A stretch of DNA of 31,386 nucleotides from DASUGC01 sp035606665 (GCA_035606665.1 DATNEY010000044.1:1-31386), one strand, 5' to 3'; positions 6,874 to 15,169 are shown, numbered from the stretch's first letter. Notes: generated from the sequence alone by a model not told the origin. Made by a program: numbers and translations.

Positions 6874-9356
6874 TGCGGGCGGCCGTCGACCGGGCCTGGC
6901 GCGCACCGTGGGTGAAGGTGCTGTGCGTCGTTGCCGCGTACGCGGCGACGTCGTACATCGGCCGCCAGATCATTCTGCCGGCTGTCTTCGTCGCGCCGGT
7001 CCGTTTGTCGCTTGGTGTGACGACAGCGGCCCTCCTGCTCCTGCCGGTGCGGCTCTGGGCTGTGGTGCTCGTGGCGCTTCTGCCGATCCACCTGGTTCTG
7101 CGCAATCCGGCGACCGGTTTCGACATTGCTCTGCTGTACTACGCCGCCAATGCGCTCGGCGCGCTGGCAAGCGCATCGGTCATGCGGTGGCAGCGGAGCC
7201 GCCGCGCGAGCTTCGACGGATTCAGGCACGTGGCCGCGCTGCTCGGTGCGGGACTCGCGACCGGTCCCGTTGTCTCTGCCGTCTTCGGCACCCTCTCCAT
7301 CGCGCTGCGAGGTCTGACCGTCTCGTTATGGGACACCTGGAAGATCTGGGCGCTGGCCGATTGCGTCGGCGTTCTCGTCGTGGTGCCCGCCGTGCTGGCG
7401 GCGCCGGAGCTGTGGCGGCTGCTCAGCCGCTCCACGTGGCGGCGAACTCTCGAGGGCACGGCGGTCGGTCTGGCGATCTTTGCCACGACGGTGCCCACGT
7501 TCGGCGTCGCCGATCCGGCTCACGGCCTGTCCTTCGTGTTTCTTTACGTCCCATTTCCGCTGCTGATCTGGGCGGCCAGACGTTTCGGTCCGGTGGGCGC
7601 CGCGCTCGCGAATCTCGAGCTCGTCTGCATCATCATCGCCAGCGTCGCGTTCCGGCGAGGTCCGTTCGGGCTGCCGTGGGACGCCGAAACCGTCATTGCG
7701 GTGCAGCAGTTCCTGTTGCTTACCGCGGGCACCAGCCTCCTGCTCGCCGCGTCGGTGGCGGAAAAGGGCCAGTTTCTTGCGGCACTCCAGGAGTCGGACA
7801 CGCGGTACCGCTATCTCATCGATGCCGCGAGCGACATCATCGCGTTCGTGAAGCCGGACGGCACGATTCTCCAGCTCAACCACGCGTTCGAACGGACGAC
7901 CGGCTGGCGCCGCGCTCAGTGGATAGGCCGGTCCGTCTTCGAGCTGCTGACGCCATCGGATGCCGGTGCGGCGCTGCGCGAATTCCAGGCGATTCTCACG
8001 AACGGGCCCGAGGGCAGGCCGACGCGCTGGACGTTTCCGTCGGCGTCCGGAAGCCCCAGAATCGCCGAGGTCCTGGCCACGGTGTTCATGGTGGACGGGC
8101 GGCCCGAACGCATCATGTTCATTGCGCGCGACGTGACCGACAAGGAGCGCGCCGCCGAACAGCGGGCCCGCGAGGCCGCGGAACGACAGACGACCGACAA
8201 GATGCAGGCGATCGGTCACCTCGCCGGCGGCATCGCGCACGACTTCAACAACATGCTGCACGCCGTCCGCGGCTACACGGAGATCGCGCGTGGCACGACG
8301 CCATCGGACCATCCGGCACGCCGTGCGCTCGGCGAGTTGGATCAGGTCACCGACCGCGCTGCCGCGCTGGCTCGCCAGCTTCTGGCCTTCAGCCGGAGCG
8401 AGCCCGTGCGGTCCGAGGTGCTGAGTCTCGACACGGTCGTGCACGAGTTCGTGGACATCCTTCGCCGCGTGCTCGGTGCGCACGTGCCGATCACCGTCGC
8501 CGCCGCGCGTGACGGCTCGACGGTCCGCGCCGATCGCAACGAGATCGGCCAGGTGCTGATGAATCTCAGCATCAATGCCCGCGACGCGATGCCCGACGGC
8601 GGACCTCTCCTTGTCGAAACGGGATCGATCGAGCTCACCGAGGAAGACCTGGCGGGCCAGCCCGATCGCCGGCCCGGCAGATGGGCATTTCTCCGCGTAA
8701 CCGACCGCGGGCAGGGCATTCCGGACGACGTCCGGCCGCACATCTTCGAACCGTTCTTCACCACGAAGGCCACGGGTCAGGGCACAGGGTTGGGTCTCGC
8801 CACGGTATATGCGATCGCGCAGCGGCACGGCGGCTTCATCTCGGTCCAAACGGCGCCCGGAACAGGGACGTCTCTCACCGTGCACTTTCCCGCGATCGAC
8901 GTACCTGCCGACCCGCGGGCGGCGAGCACGCCGTCGGAGCAGCCCCGTGGCGGCGCCGGCGAAACGATCCTCGTCGCCGAAGACGAGGATGCCGTACGCG
9001 AGCTGGCGACGGAGCTGCTGGAAGATGCCGGGTATCGTGTGATCGCCGCCGAAGACGGGCGCGCCGCCGAGGCGCTCGTGCGCGATTCCAGCGTCCACTT
9101 CGACATCGCCCTGCTCGACGTCGTCATGCCGCACCGGCACGGCCGGGATGTCTTCGAGGCGATCCAGGATGTGCGCCCGGGCCTGCCCGTCATCTTCAGC
9201 ACCGGCTACAGCTTTGGCGAACTCGCCGACCTTCCGGCGCCCGATCTGGTCACGACGCTGATGAAGCCGTACTCCCGAGTGGCGCTCCTCTCAGCCGTCC
9301 GCGATGCCCTTGACTCTGTCGGCCATCCGACACTACCCGGTCGGTCCGCCGACTGA
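6873..9356 (+). CDS. MASE1-type membrane hybrid histidine kinase (MASE1-PAS-HisKA-HATPase-REC)
   Basis: An 827-residue kinase. Its first 300 residues are a multi-span hydrophobic module (roughly eight helices, including YAATSYIGRQIILPAVFVAPV and FVFLYVPFPLLIWAARRFGP) typical of the MASE1 integral-membrane sensor. A PAS domain (about 308-430) follows. H456 lies in HLAGGIAHDFNNML, then HATPase boxes (NLSINARDAM, DRGQGI, FEPFFTTK) and a receiver with D749 in ALLDVVMPH and the conserved Lys in LMKPYS. The ATG at 6873 shares a base with the previous stop (TGATG); a GTG three bases earlier is possible. It closes the four-gene operon that starts at 2146. MASE1 ligands are poorly known. The G-box reads DRGQGI where the two other kinases of this operon have DTGxG. 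Confidence 0.92.
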   Translation: MRAAVDRAWRAPWVKVLCVVAAYAATSYIGRQIILPAVFVAPVRLSLGVTTAALLLLPVRLWAVVLVALLPIHLVLRNPATGFDIALLYYAANALGALASASVMRWQRSRRASFDGFRHVAALLGAGLATGPVVSAVFGTLSIALRGLTVSLWDTWKIWALADCVGVLVVVPAVLAAPELWRLLSRSTWRRTLEGTAVGLAIFATTVPTFGVADPAHGLSFVFLYVPFPLLIWAARRFGPVGAALANLELVCIIIASVAFRRGPFGLPWDAETVIAVQQFLLLTAGTSLLLAASVAEKGQFLAALQESDTRYRYLIDAASDIIAFVKPDGTILQLNHAFERTTGWRRAQWIGRSVFELLTPSDAGAALREFQAILTNGPEGRPTRWTFPSASGSPRIAEVLATVFMVDGRPERIMFIARDVTDKERAAEQRAREAAERQTTDKMQAIGHLAGGIAHDFNNMLHAVRGYTEIARGTTPSDHPARRALGELDQVTDRAAALARQLLAFSRSEPVRSEVLSLDTVVHEFVDILRRVLGAHVPITVAAARDGSTVRADRNEIGQVLMNLSINARDAMPDGGPLLVETGSIELTEEDLAGQPDRRPGRWAFLRVTDRGQGIPDDVRPHIFEPFFTTKATGQGTGLGLATVYAIAQRHGGFISVQTAPGTGTSLTVHFPAIDVPADPRAASTPSEQPRGGAGETILVAEDEDAVRELATELLEDAGYRVIAAEDGRAAEALVRDSSVHFDIALLDVVMPHRHGRDVFEAIQDVRPGLPVIFSTGYSFGELADLPAPDLVTTLMKPYSRVALLSAVRDALDSVGHPTLPGRSAD

Positions 9357-9439
9357 TTCCTTTCCGCCACACCCGGAACTCGGCGTATTCACGCCGGTTC
9401 CAAGCGTGGTCCGTTTGTTGCCACTGACACGTTGGCGGC

Positions 9440-9484
9440 GCCGGGGCTGAAGCCCCGGCCTACGTAGGCCGGCCCTTCAGGGCC
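9440..9484. repeat. REP-like element of three stacked palindromes
   Basis: Three adjoining inverted repeats are present. GCCGGGGCT-GA-AGCCCCGGC spans 9440-9459, the perfect palindrome GGCCTACGTAGGCC spans 9457-9470, and GGCCC-TTCA-GGGCC spans 9471-9484. A decayed relative lies at 19949-19992. The pattern resembles dispersed REP/BIME-type elements, which often sit between genes and can act as terminators. Here it stands between an operon end and a promoter. Confidence 0.75.
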
Positions 9485-9501
9485 AGCAGCGTCGCCGAAG
9501 T

Positions 9502-9528
9502 TCAAGGTCGGCAGCGACTTGCCGATTG
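9502..9528 (+). promoter_or_regulatory. Predicted sigma-28 (FliA) promoter of the che operon
   Basis: TCAAGGTC (9502-9509), 11 bases, GCCGATTG (9521-9528). The boxes match the FliA consensus and the site in front of the kinase operon. Predicted transcription starts near 9536 and gives a leader of about 35 bases to the cheA ATG at 9571. Chemotaxis operons are classic FliA targets, which makes this the best-supported of the three sites. Confidence 0.8.
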
Positions 9529-9570
9529 GAGCAGCAGGCCAGCGACGGTCAGAGTCCGTTCGGATACGCG

Positions 9571-11319
9571 ATGTCACAGACGCCAGACACTGCAGAGTCG
9601 GAAGTCACCCGCGACGTCGAAGCTCTCGGCACCGACGCCGAGCTTGCCAACATGTTCGTCGCCGAGGCACTCGATCACCTCAGCACCATCGAGGCGACGT
9701 TGCTCAAGCTCGAGGAGACGCCGGACGATCGCGAGCTCCTCAATGATGTTTTCCGTCCCTTTCACACCGTGAAGGGCAACGCCGGCGCCCTCGGCGTGAT
9801 GACAGTTCAGGCCCTCGCCCACAAAGTCGAGAGCCTGCTCGATCGATGCCGCTCCGGCCAGCATGTGCTCGGACCAGCTGAGGTCGACCTTATTCTGCGC
9901 TCCGTCGATTTGTTGAGCGCGATGATCAACGACCTGGCGGCCCGCGTTGCGGGCCAGCCGGGAAGGATTCTCCGCGACGAACGGATCGCGCTCATCGCCG
10001 AGGTCGAAGGACTACTCTCGGGGACGACGGGGACGACAGGGACGGCGGGCATGGCGGGTGCGGTGGAGGCGCCGCGCGCCGAGGAGCGCCGCGCCACTGG
10101 CGACCGGCGCCTCGAAGAGCGGCGAGCGGACGCGCAAACGTCGATCAAAGTCGACACGCGGAAGCTCGACGGCCTCATCGACTGTGTCGGCGAGCTCGTC
10201 ATTCTTCAATCGCTGGTTTATGAGGATCCCGCGCTTCTGCGCGTCGCCGACGAGCGGCTGACGCGCAACCTCGCGCAGCTTCGCCGCATCACGACCGATC
10301 TTCAGCGCAGCGCCATGGCGATGCGCATGGTTCCGATCCGCCAGACCTTCCAGAAGATGGCTCGCCTCGTGCGCGACCTGAGCAAGTCCACGGGCAAGCA
10401 GGTGGAACTCCAGATGTCGGGCGAGGATACCGAGCTCGACCGCAAGGTGGTCGAGGACATCAACGACCCGCTCATGCACATGGTGCGCAACAGCATCGAT
10501 CACGGGATCGAATCCGCCGAGAAGCGTGCGGCCGCGGGCAAGACCGAGACGGGCCGGCTCGCGCTCCGCGCCTTCCACCAGGGCGGCAACATCGTCATCG
10601 AAGTCGCCGACGACGGAGCGGGGCTGAATACGGCCGCGATTCTCAGGAAGGCGCAGTCGCAGGGGCTCGTGGAGCCCGGCGCGACGATCGACCCGGCGGA
10701 AATCCATCACCTGATCTTTGCGCCGGGATTCTCGACGGCCGATCAGGTCACCGAAATCTCGGGGCGCGGCGTCGGCATGGATGTCGTCCGCCGCAACATC
10801 GAAGCGCTGCGGGGCCGCATCGACATCGAGACCGCGCAGGGGAGCGGCACGACGTTCGCGATCCGGCTGCCGCTGACGCTCGCGATTCTCGAGGGCCTGC
10901 TCGTGCGGGCCGGCGGCGAGCGCTTCGTCATTCCGACGTTCTCCGTCCGCGAGTCGCTCCGGCCGGCGGCGTCGCAGATTCATACCGTCCGCGGCGTGCC
11001 CAGGTTGATTCAGGTCCGCGAAGAGCTCCTGCCGCTCGTGCAGATGAGCGACGTGCTCGGAGTCGCCGCGCCGGACGTGTCGGCTACCGAAGGCACGGTC
11101 GTCGTGCTCGAGGACGGCAATCGCCGCGTGGCGCTGGTCGTCGAGGCGCTGATTGGAAAGCAGGAAGTCGTCGTGAAGTCGCTGGGCGACGCCATGGCCG
11201 GCATCGAGGGTGTCGCCGGTGGCGCGATCCTGGGCGACGGCCGCATCGGCCTGATTCTCGACGCGCACGGCATCGTGCGCGCCGGCGGTGCGCAGGGAAC
11301 GGCAAGGGCGGCGGCCTGA
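9571..11319 (+). CDS. cheA: Chemotaxis histidine kinase CheA (lacking P2)
   Basis: This 582-residue CheA starts with an Hpt (P1) domain whose phospho-acceptor is H65 in FHTVKGNAG. The P3 dimerisation helices run from about 190 to 253 (KLDGLIDCVGELVILQS). The P4 ATPase follows, with HMVRNSIDHGIE, DDGAGL, FAPGFST and GRGVGMDVV. The P5 CheW-like domain runs from about 440 to 573. The P2 domain that normally docks CheY and CheB is absent; instead there is a linker of roughly 60 residues with GTTGTTGTAGMAG and a charged EERRA stretch. CheA transfers phosphate to CheY and CheB at receptor arrays. I chose the ATG at 9571 because an upstream TTG (9526) overlaps the -10 box of the sigma-28-like promoter. 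It heads the che operon. The family is certain; the start is likely. Confidence 0.96.
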   Translation: MSQTPDTAESEVTRDVEALGTDAELANMFVAEALDHLSTIEATLLKLEETPDDRELLNDVFRPFHTVKGNAGALGVMTVQALAHKVESLLDRCRSGQHVLGPAEVDLILRSVDLLSAMINDLAARVAGQPGRILRDERIALIAEVEGLLSGTTGTTGTAGMAGAVEAPRAEERRATGDRRLEERRADAQTSIKVDTRKLDGLIDCVGELVILQSLVYEDPALLRVADERLTRNLAQLRRITTDLQRSAMAMRMVPIRQTFQKMARLVRDLSKSTGKQVELQMSGEDTELDRKVVEDINDPLMHMVRNSIDHGIESAEKRAAAGKTETGRLALRAFHQGGNIVIEVADDGAGLNTAAILRKAQSQGLVEPGATIDPAEIHHLIFAPGFSTADQVTEISGRGVGMDVVRRNIEALRGRIDIETAQGSGTTFAIRLPLTLAILEGLLVRAGGERFVIPTFSVRESLRPAASQIHTVRGVPRLIQVREELLPLVQMSDVLGVAAPDVSATEGTVVVLEDGNRRVALVVEALIGKQEVVVKSLGDAMAGIEGVAGGAILGDGRIGLILDAHGIVRAGGAQGTARAAA

Positions 11320-11328
11320 CGGCCGCCG
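11309..11328. terminator. Hairpin spanning the cheA stop codon
   Basis: CGGCGGCC (11309-11316), TGAC loop, GGCCGCCG (11321-11328). The cheA stop codon TGA lies in the loop. No T-run follows. It may attenuate or stabilise the message between cheA and cheW, or may simply reflect Ala-rich coding next to GC-rich spacer. Confidence 0.35.
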
Positions 11329-11330
11329 GT

Positions 11331-11367
11331 GGAACGACGCGAACAATTGGGAACGACGGGAACGACG
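11331..11367 (+). repeat. Short direct repeats in the cheA-cheW spacer
   Basis: GGAACGACG occurs at 11331-11339, 11350-11358 and 11359-11367; two of the copies are followed by CGAAC. A similar GGGACGACG run codes the Gly/Thr linker of CheA at about 10020-10050. The repeats fill most of the spacer in front of the cheW ribosome site (AAGGAG near 11383). Confidence 0.55.
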
Positions 11368-11396
11368 CGAACGGAAGGTTTGAAGGAGAGTAGGCA

Positions 11397-11879
11397 ATGT
11401 CTCAGGACAACGCGATTGCATCATTGGCGGGCAAGTATCTGACGTTTGCGCTGGCGGACGAGGAGTACGGCGTGCCCGTGCTCAAGGTGCGCGAGATCAT
11501 CAAGGTCATGGACATCACGGCGGTGCCGAAGATGCCGCCGCACGTGCGTGGCGTCATCAATCTGCGCGGCAAGGTGATTCCGGTCGTCGATCTCAGGACG
11601 AAGTTCGATCTGCCGTCGGTCGAGTTCACCGACCAGACCTGCATCATCGTGGTCGAAGTCGAGATGCAGGGCCGGAAGGTCATGCTCGGCGCGATCGTGG
11701 ACTGCGTCCTCGAGGTGCTCAACATCACGGCCGAGGAAATCGATCCGCGCCCGGACTTCGGCGAGCGGCTCGACACGGGCTACATGCTGGGCGTTGCGAA
11801 GGTGCGCGGCCGCGTGGAGATCCTCCTGGATCTCGACCGCGTGCTCGCGGATGGCTCGCTCATCACCAAAGCGGCGTAA
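11397..11879 (+). CDS. cheW: Chemotaxis coupling protein CheW
   Basis: A 160-residue single CheW domain: KYLTFALADEEYGVPVLKVREI at the start, the core VPKMPPHVRGVINLRGKVIPVVDLR and the later DCVLEVLNI. CheW links receptor tips to the P5 domain of CheA at the membrane array. It has a good ribosome site (AAGGAG, about eight bases before the ATG). It follows cheA after a 77-base spacer with short repeats and precedes cheR by 11 bases, so it is in the same operon. Its length and motifs are normal for the family. Confidence 0.96.
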   Translation: MSQDNAIASLAGKYLTFALADEEYGVPVLKVREIIKVMDITAVPKMPPHVRGVINLRGKVIPVVDLRTKFDLPSVEFTDQTCIIVVEVEMQGRKVMLGAIVDCVLEVLNITAEEIDPRPDFGERLDTGYMLGVAKVRGRVEILLDLDRVLADGSLITKAA

Positions 11880-11890
11880 GGCGGCCTGCT

Positions 11891-12724
11891 GTGATCGCAG
11901 CGGCCAACCGGGCGGAGTTGTCTGACGCCGACCTGAGCCGGATCGCCCGGCTCGTGTACGAGCGCAGCGGCATCACGCTCCACGACGGCAAGCGCGAGCT
12001 CATCGTCGCGCGGCTGCAAAAGCGGCTGCGCGCGCTGGACCTCGTTTCCTACGGCGAGTACCTCGCGCGCGTCGAGGCCGACGCGTCAGGGGCGGAGCTC
12101 ACCGCGCTGCTCGATGCGATCGCGACCAACCATACCTACTTCTTCCGAGAGGAAGAGCACTTCAAGTACCTGACGCAGCGCATCGTGCCCGAATGGCGCG
12201 CCGCCCGGAGGGACCGCCTGAAGATGTGGTGCGCGGCCTGCTCGACTGGGCAGGAGCCGTACACCATCGCGTCCAGCCTCGGCGTGCTCGATCCACCCGT
12301 CGATTTCGAGATGCTCGCGTCGGATCTGTCGACGAAGGCGCTGGCCGCGGCCCGTGCCGGCGTCTACAAGGTCGGCGACCTGGCGGCGGTGCCGCAGGAC
12401 ATTCTGCGCCGCTGCTTCGAGAAGGGGATGGGCGCGCAGGAGGGGCTGGCGCGCATCCATCCGTCCCTCCAGAAGAGGATCGCGTTCCGCCAGCTGAACC
12501 TCCTCGAGATCACCTCGCTTGGCCAGCAGTTCGACGTGATTTTCTGCCGCAACGTAATGATCTACTTCGACCGCGCCGTGCAGCAGCGCGTCGTGGCCAT
12601 GCTCGAGCGCCACCTGGCGCCCGGCGGGTACCTGTTCATCTCCCACTCGGAATCCCTCAACGCCGTGACGCATCAGCTCCGCTGGATCGCGCCGGCCCTG
12701 TATCGCAGGGTGCTGAATGCCTGA
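11891..12724 (+). CDS. cheR: Chemoreceptor glutamate methyltransferase CheR
   Basis: A 277-residue SAM-dependent methyltransferase that methylates receptor glutamates. The N-terminal helical domain contains GITLHDGKRELIVARLQKRLR. TNHTYFFRE (near 78) and the SAM-binding ACSTGQEPYT (near 118) follow, and FCRNVMIYFD marks the core of the methyltransferase fold. Gln replaces the first Glu in the usual STGEEPY motif. It starts with GTG at 11891, and its 3' end overlaps the cheD ATG by eight bases. No C-terminal TPR extension is present. The receptors in this window lack a tethering pentapeptide, consistent with direct methylation without tethering. Confidence 0.96.
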   Translation: MIAAANRAELSDADLSRIARLVYERSGITLHDGKRELIVARLQKRLRALDLVSYGEYLARVEADASGAELTALLDAIATNHTYFFREEEHFKYLTQRIVPEWRAARRDRLKMWCAACSTGQEPYTIASSLGVLDPPVDFEMLASDLSTKALAAARAGVYKVGDLAAVPQDILRRCFEKGMGAQEGLARIHPSLQKRIAFRQLNLLEITSLGQQFDVIFCRNVMIYFDRAVQQRVVAMLERHLAPGGYLFISHSESLNAVTHQLRWIAPALYRRVLNA

Positions 12725-13271
12725 GGCCGCGTTCGCGCTTCCGCTGCCCATGTTCGCGTCGCCGGCCAAGCGGCTGGTCGTGGGCATCGGGGAGTTCGCC
12801 GTGTCGGACGATCCCAACGCGACGATCGTCACGCACGCGCTCGGCAGCTGCGTGGCGGTGTGCTTGTGGGACCCGCTGGCCAAGGTGGCCGGGCTCATCC
12901 ACGTGCTCCTGCCGTCGGCGTCCATCAATCCCGTGCGCGCCAAACAGCAGCCGGCGGCGTTCGCGGACACAGGCCTGCCGATCTTCTTTCAGTCGGCCTA
13001 CAAGTACGGCGTCGAGAAGAAGCGCTGCCGCGTGCAGATCGTGGGCGGCGCGGACGTCACCGGTGTCGGCGCCACCGCCATCGGCAAGCGCAACGTGCTG
13101 GCCATCAAGAGCCTGCTGTGGCGGAACGGCGTGCTCATCGAGCGCGAGGCGGTCGGCGGATCTTCGGCGCGGTCCGTGTCCGTGTGCGTGACGGACGGTG
13201 AGCTCACCATCACGTCCGGCGGTGAGGATGTGAGCAGCCAGATGACCAGGAGCGAACCATGCGGGCGCTGA
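12717..13271 (+). CDS. cheD: Chemoreceptor glutamine deamidase CheD
   Basis: A 184-residue CheD. C45 lies in THALGSCVAVCLWDP and H62 in LIHVLLPS, matching the Cys-His pair of the deamidase active site. VGGADV and IGKRNVLAIK are further family signatures. It converts receptor glutamines to glutamates, setting the sites CheR and CheB act on. In other bacteria it also partners with CheC; here the phosphatase-like gene two places downstream is CheX-like. Its ATG lies inside the end of cheR, and its own end overlaps cheY by 13 bases, so translation is probably coupled. Confidence 0.95.
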   Translation: MPEAAFALPLPMFASPAKRLVVGIGEFAVSDDPNATIVTHALGSCVAVCLWDPLAKVAGLIHVLLPSASINPVRAKQQPAAFADTGLPIFFQSAYKYGVEKKRCRVQIVGGADVTGVGATAIGKRNVLAIKSLLWRNGVLIEREAVGGSSARSVSVCVTDGELTITSGGEDVSSQMTRSEPCGR

Positions 13272-13645
13272 AGATTCTGATCGTGGACGACTCGGCGATG
13301 ATGCGCGCGCTCATCAAGCGCGCGGTGAAGCTCACGGACCTCGACATCGGGGAGCTCTACGAGGCCGAGAACGGCCGCCGTGCGCTCGACGTGCTCGATA
13401 CGCGGCAGGTCGACGCCGTCCTGACCGACATCAACATGCCCGAGATGAACGGCGTGGAACTGCTCCGCGAGATCGTTCGCCGCGGAGTGACGGATCTCGT
13501 GAAGGTCGTCGTCTCGACCGACGGATCCGCGGCCAGACGCGACGAGGTACGCGACCTCGGCGTGACGGCTTACATCGACAAACCCTTCGCGCCGGAGATC
13601 ATTCGCGATGTCCTTATCCAGTGTCATCCGAGCGTCGTCCGCTGA
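13259..13645 (+). CDS. cheY: Chemotaxis response regulator CheY
   Basis: A 128-residue single receiver domain. The acidic pair lies at 10-11 (LIVDDS), the phospho-acceptor is D57 (VLTDINMPEMNG), the Thr/Ser switch is in VVSTDGS, and the conserved Lys is K108 (YIDKPF). Embedded between cheD and the CheX-like gene, it is the likely motor-binding regulator phosphorylated by CheA. Because this CheA lacks P2, CheY must reach P1 without the usual docking domain. The ATG at 13259 overlaps cheD; the following gene begins 38 bases before the cheY stop. Confidence 0.94.
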   Translation: MRALKILIVDDSAMMRALIKRAVKLTDLDIGELYEAENGRRALDVLDTRQVDAVLTDINMPEMNGVELLREIVRRGVTDLVKVVVSTDGSAARRDEVRDLGVTAYIDKPFAPEIIRDVLIQCHPSVVR

Positions 13646-14105
13646 TCTGTCCGGGCTGGTCGGCGCATTTGGCGCCGTCGCCGAACGCAGCTTCTTCGCG
13701 TTTGCCGAGCCGGCCGATTCCGTCGCCAGCGAAACGGCGATGACCGAGTGGCTCGGTGGCGAGCCCTATGTCGCGACCGTTTCGTTTCGCGGGCCGCGCT
13801 CCGGCGCCGTCTCGATCGTCGTCCCCGAGACGCTCGCGCGCGAGCTGACCTCGGCGTTTCTCGGTCTCGATTTCGAGAGCGAGGCCGAGGTCGAGGAGAC
13901 GGCCGTGTGCGATCTGGTCGGCGAGATGGCCAACATGGCGACGGGATCGTGGCTCTCCAGCCTCGAGGCCGAACAGGTGTTCGAGCTCGCGCACCCCGAG
14001 GTATCCCGCGCGCAGGGCAACTCGGAGCGCGGTCCGTGGGCCGTCGTTCTGGTCAACGGCACGCCGACAGGCCTCTGCTGTGAGTTCACCGGCGGCCGTT
14101 CATGA
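13608..14105 (+). CDS. CheX-like CheY-phosphate phosphatase
   Basis: A 165-residue protein of the CheC/CheX/FliY phosphatase fold. E106 and N109 in VCDLVGEMANMATG give the E-x2-N pair that these phosphatases use to dephosphorylate CheY-P. Only one such pair is present, which fits CheX better than CheC (usually two). VSFRGPRSGAVSIVVPETLA is a typical strand region of the fold. No CheZ is visible, so this is the only candidate for signal termination in the operon. It starts inside cheY (38-base overlap), with GGAG about ten bases ahead of the ATG, and its stop overlaps the cheB start (ATGA). The family call rests on this motif and position. Confidence 0.82.
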   Translation: MSLSSVIRASSADLSGLVGAFGAVAERSFFAFAEPADSVASETAMTEWLGGEPYVATVSFRGPRSGAVSIVVPETLARELTSAFLGLDFESEAEVEETAVCDLVGEMANMATGSWLSSLEAEQVFELAHPEVSRAQGNSERGPWAVVLVNGTPTGLCCEFTGGRS

Positions 14106-15169
14106 ACCCTACCAAGGTCCTGATCGTCGACGACTCGGCGGTCGTCCGGAAGCTGATCGCGGACGGCCTGCAGACCGAGCCGGACATCCAGGTCGTCGGC
14201 GGCGCCGCGGATGCGTTCGTCGCGCGGGACATGCTGCTCAAGCACGAGCCCGACGTGATGACGCTCGACATCGAAATGCCGCGCATGGACGGCCTCAGCT
14301 TCCTGGCGCGCGTGATGGAGCACCGGCCGATGCCGGTCATCATCGTGAGCTCGATCACACAGGCTGGATCGGCTGCCAACGTCGAAGCCCTGCGGCTCGG
14401 CGCGATCGACGTGCTGACGAAGCCGGGTGGACCGCAGTCGGTCGGCGAGCTCGTGTCGCAGATCAAGACGCGGGTTCGTTCGGTGAAGGCGGGCGCCTAC
14501 CGCGTCCGGCGCGCACCGGCGGCTTCGACGCCGGCGATCGCCCCGTCATCGCGCATGACGTCGCGCGCCTCCGGCGCGCTCGTGGCCGTGGGCGCGTCCA
14601 CCGGCGGCACGCAGGCGATCGAAGCGCTCCTGACCCGCTTTCCGAAGGAAGTGCCGCCCATCGTCATCGTGCAGCACATGCCGGCGCATTTCACGAAGGC
14701 CTTCGCCGACCGGCTCGACAAAGTCTGCGCGATCAAGGTCATGGAGGCGCAGGGTGAAGAGCTCCTGCAACCCGGCACCGCCTACATCGCGCCCGGCGAT
14801 CACCACATGGTCGTCGAGCGGACCGGCGTGCAGCTTCGGACGGCGCTCAGGAACGACGCGCCCGTGCACTACCAGCGCCCGGCCGTGGATGTGCTCTTCC
14901 ATTCCGTCGCGAAGCTTCAGGGCGTCGCGCGCGTCGGCGTCATTCTCACCGGCATGGGGCAGGACGGCGCCGACGGTTTGCTTGCGCTGAGAAAATCCGG
15001 CGCGGAGACACTCGCCGAGGACGAACAGTCATGCGTCGTGTTCGGCATGCCGAAGGAAGCCATCGCGCGGGGCGCGGCGACGAGCGTCGTCACGCTGCTC
15101 CAGATGCCGGCCAAAGTGCTGGAGGCCGTCGATCGTGTGTCGAGCCGGGGCCGGCTGGGCGCGGCGTGA
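14102..15169 (+). CDS. cheB: Chemotaxis methylesterase/response regulator CheB
   Basis: A 355-residue CheB with an N-terminal receiver (acceptor D56 in VMTLDIEMPRMDG, conserved Lys in LTKPGG), an Ala/Arg-rich linker of about 30 residues and a C-terminal methylesterase. The catalytic triad is visible as S166 (GASTGG), H192 (QHMP) and D288 (GMGQDGADG). It removes receptor methyl groups when phosphorylated by CheA, giving adaptation with CheR. The ATG overlaps the preceding stop. It is the last canonical che gene; a kinase gene follows after 48 bases without an obvious terminator. Confidence 0.97.
   Translation: MNPTKVLIVDDSAVVRKLIADGLQTEPDIQVVGGAADAFVARDMLLKHEPDVMTLDIEMPRMDGLSFLARVMEHRPMPVIIVSSITQAGSAANVEALRLGAIDVLTKPGGPQSVGELVSQIKTRVRSVKAGAYRVRRAPAASTPAIAPSSRMTSRASGALVAVGASTGGTQAIEALLTRFPKEVPPIVIVQHMPAHFTKAFADRLDKVCAIKVMEAQGEELLQPGTAYIAPGDHHMVVERTGVQLRTALRNDAPVHYQRPAVDVLFHSVAKLQGVARVGVILTGMGQDGADGLLALRKSGAETLAEDEQSCVVFGMPKEAIARGAATSVVTLLQMPAKVLEAVDRVSSRGRLGAA

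Larger units (their letters stand above)
9357..9570 (+). other. Intergenic region holding a REP-like element and the cheA promoter
   Basis: I see no gene in these 214 bases between the MASE1 kinase and cheA. They contain a triple-hairpin REP-like repeat (9440-9484), a sigma-28-like promoter (9502-9528) and a predicted leader of about 35 bases before the cheA ATG at 9571. A TTG at 9526 would extend cheA upstream, but it lies inside the promoter -10 box. Confidence 0.6.

Noticed and set aside
6677..8512. 611-codon plus-strand frame overlapping two kinases
   Set aside because: Out-of-frame shadow rich in Arg/Gly/Ala; both kinase frames carry the conserved motifs.
9526..9570. TTG-initiated longer cheA
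   Set aside because: The TTG lies in the -10 box of the predicted promoter, and the extra residues show no Hpt similarity.
10019..10065. GGGACGACG repeats in cheA as a possible CRISPR or satellite array
   Set aside because: There are only a few short degenerate units in a coding linker and no spacers; no CRISPR-like array was seen anywhere in the window.
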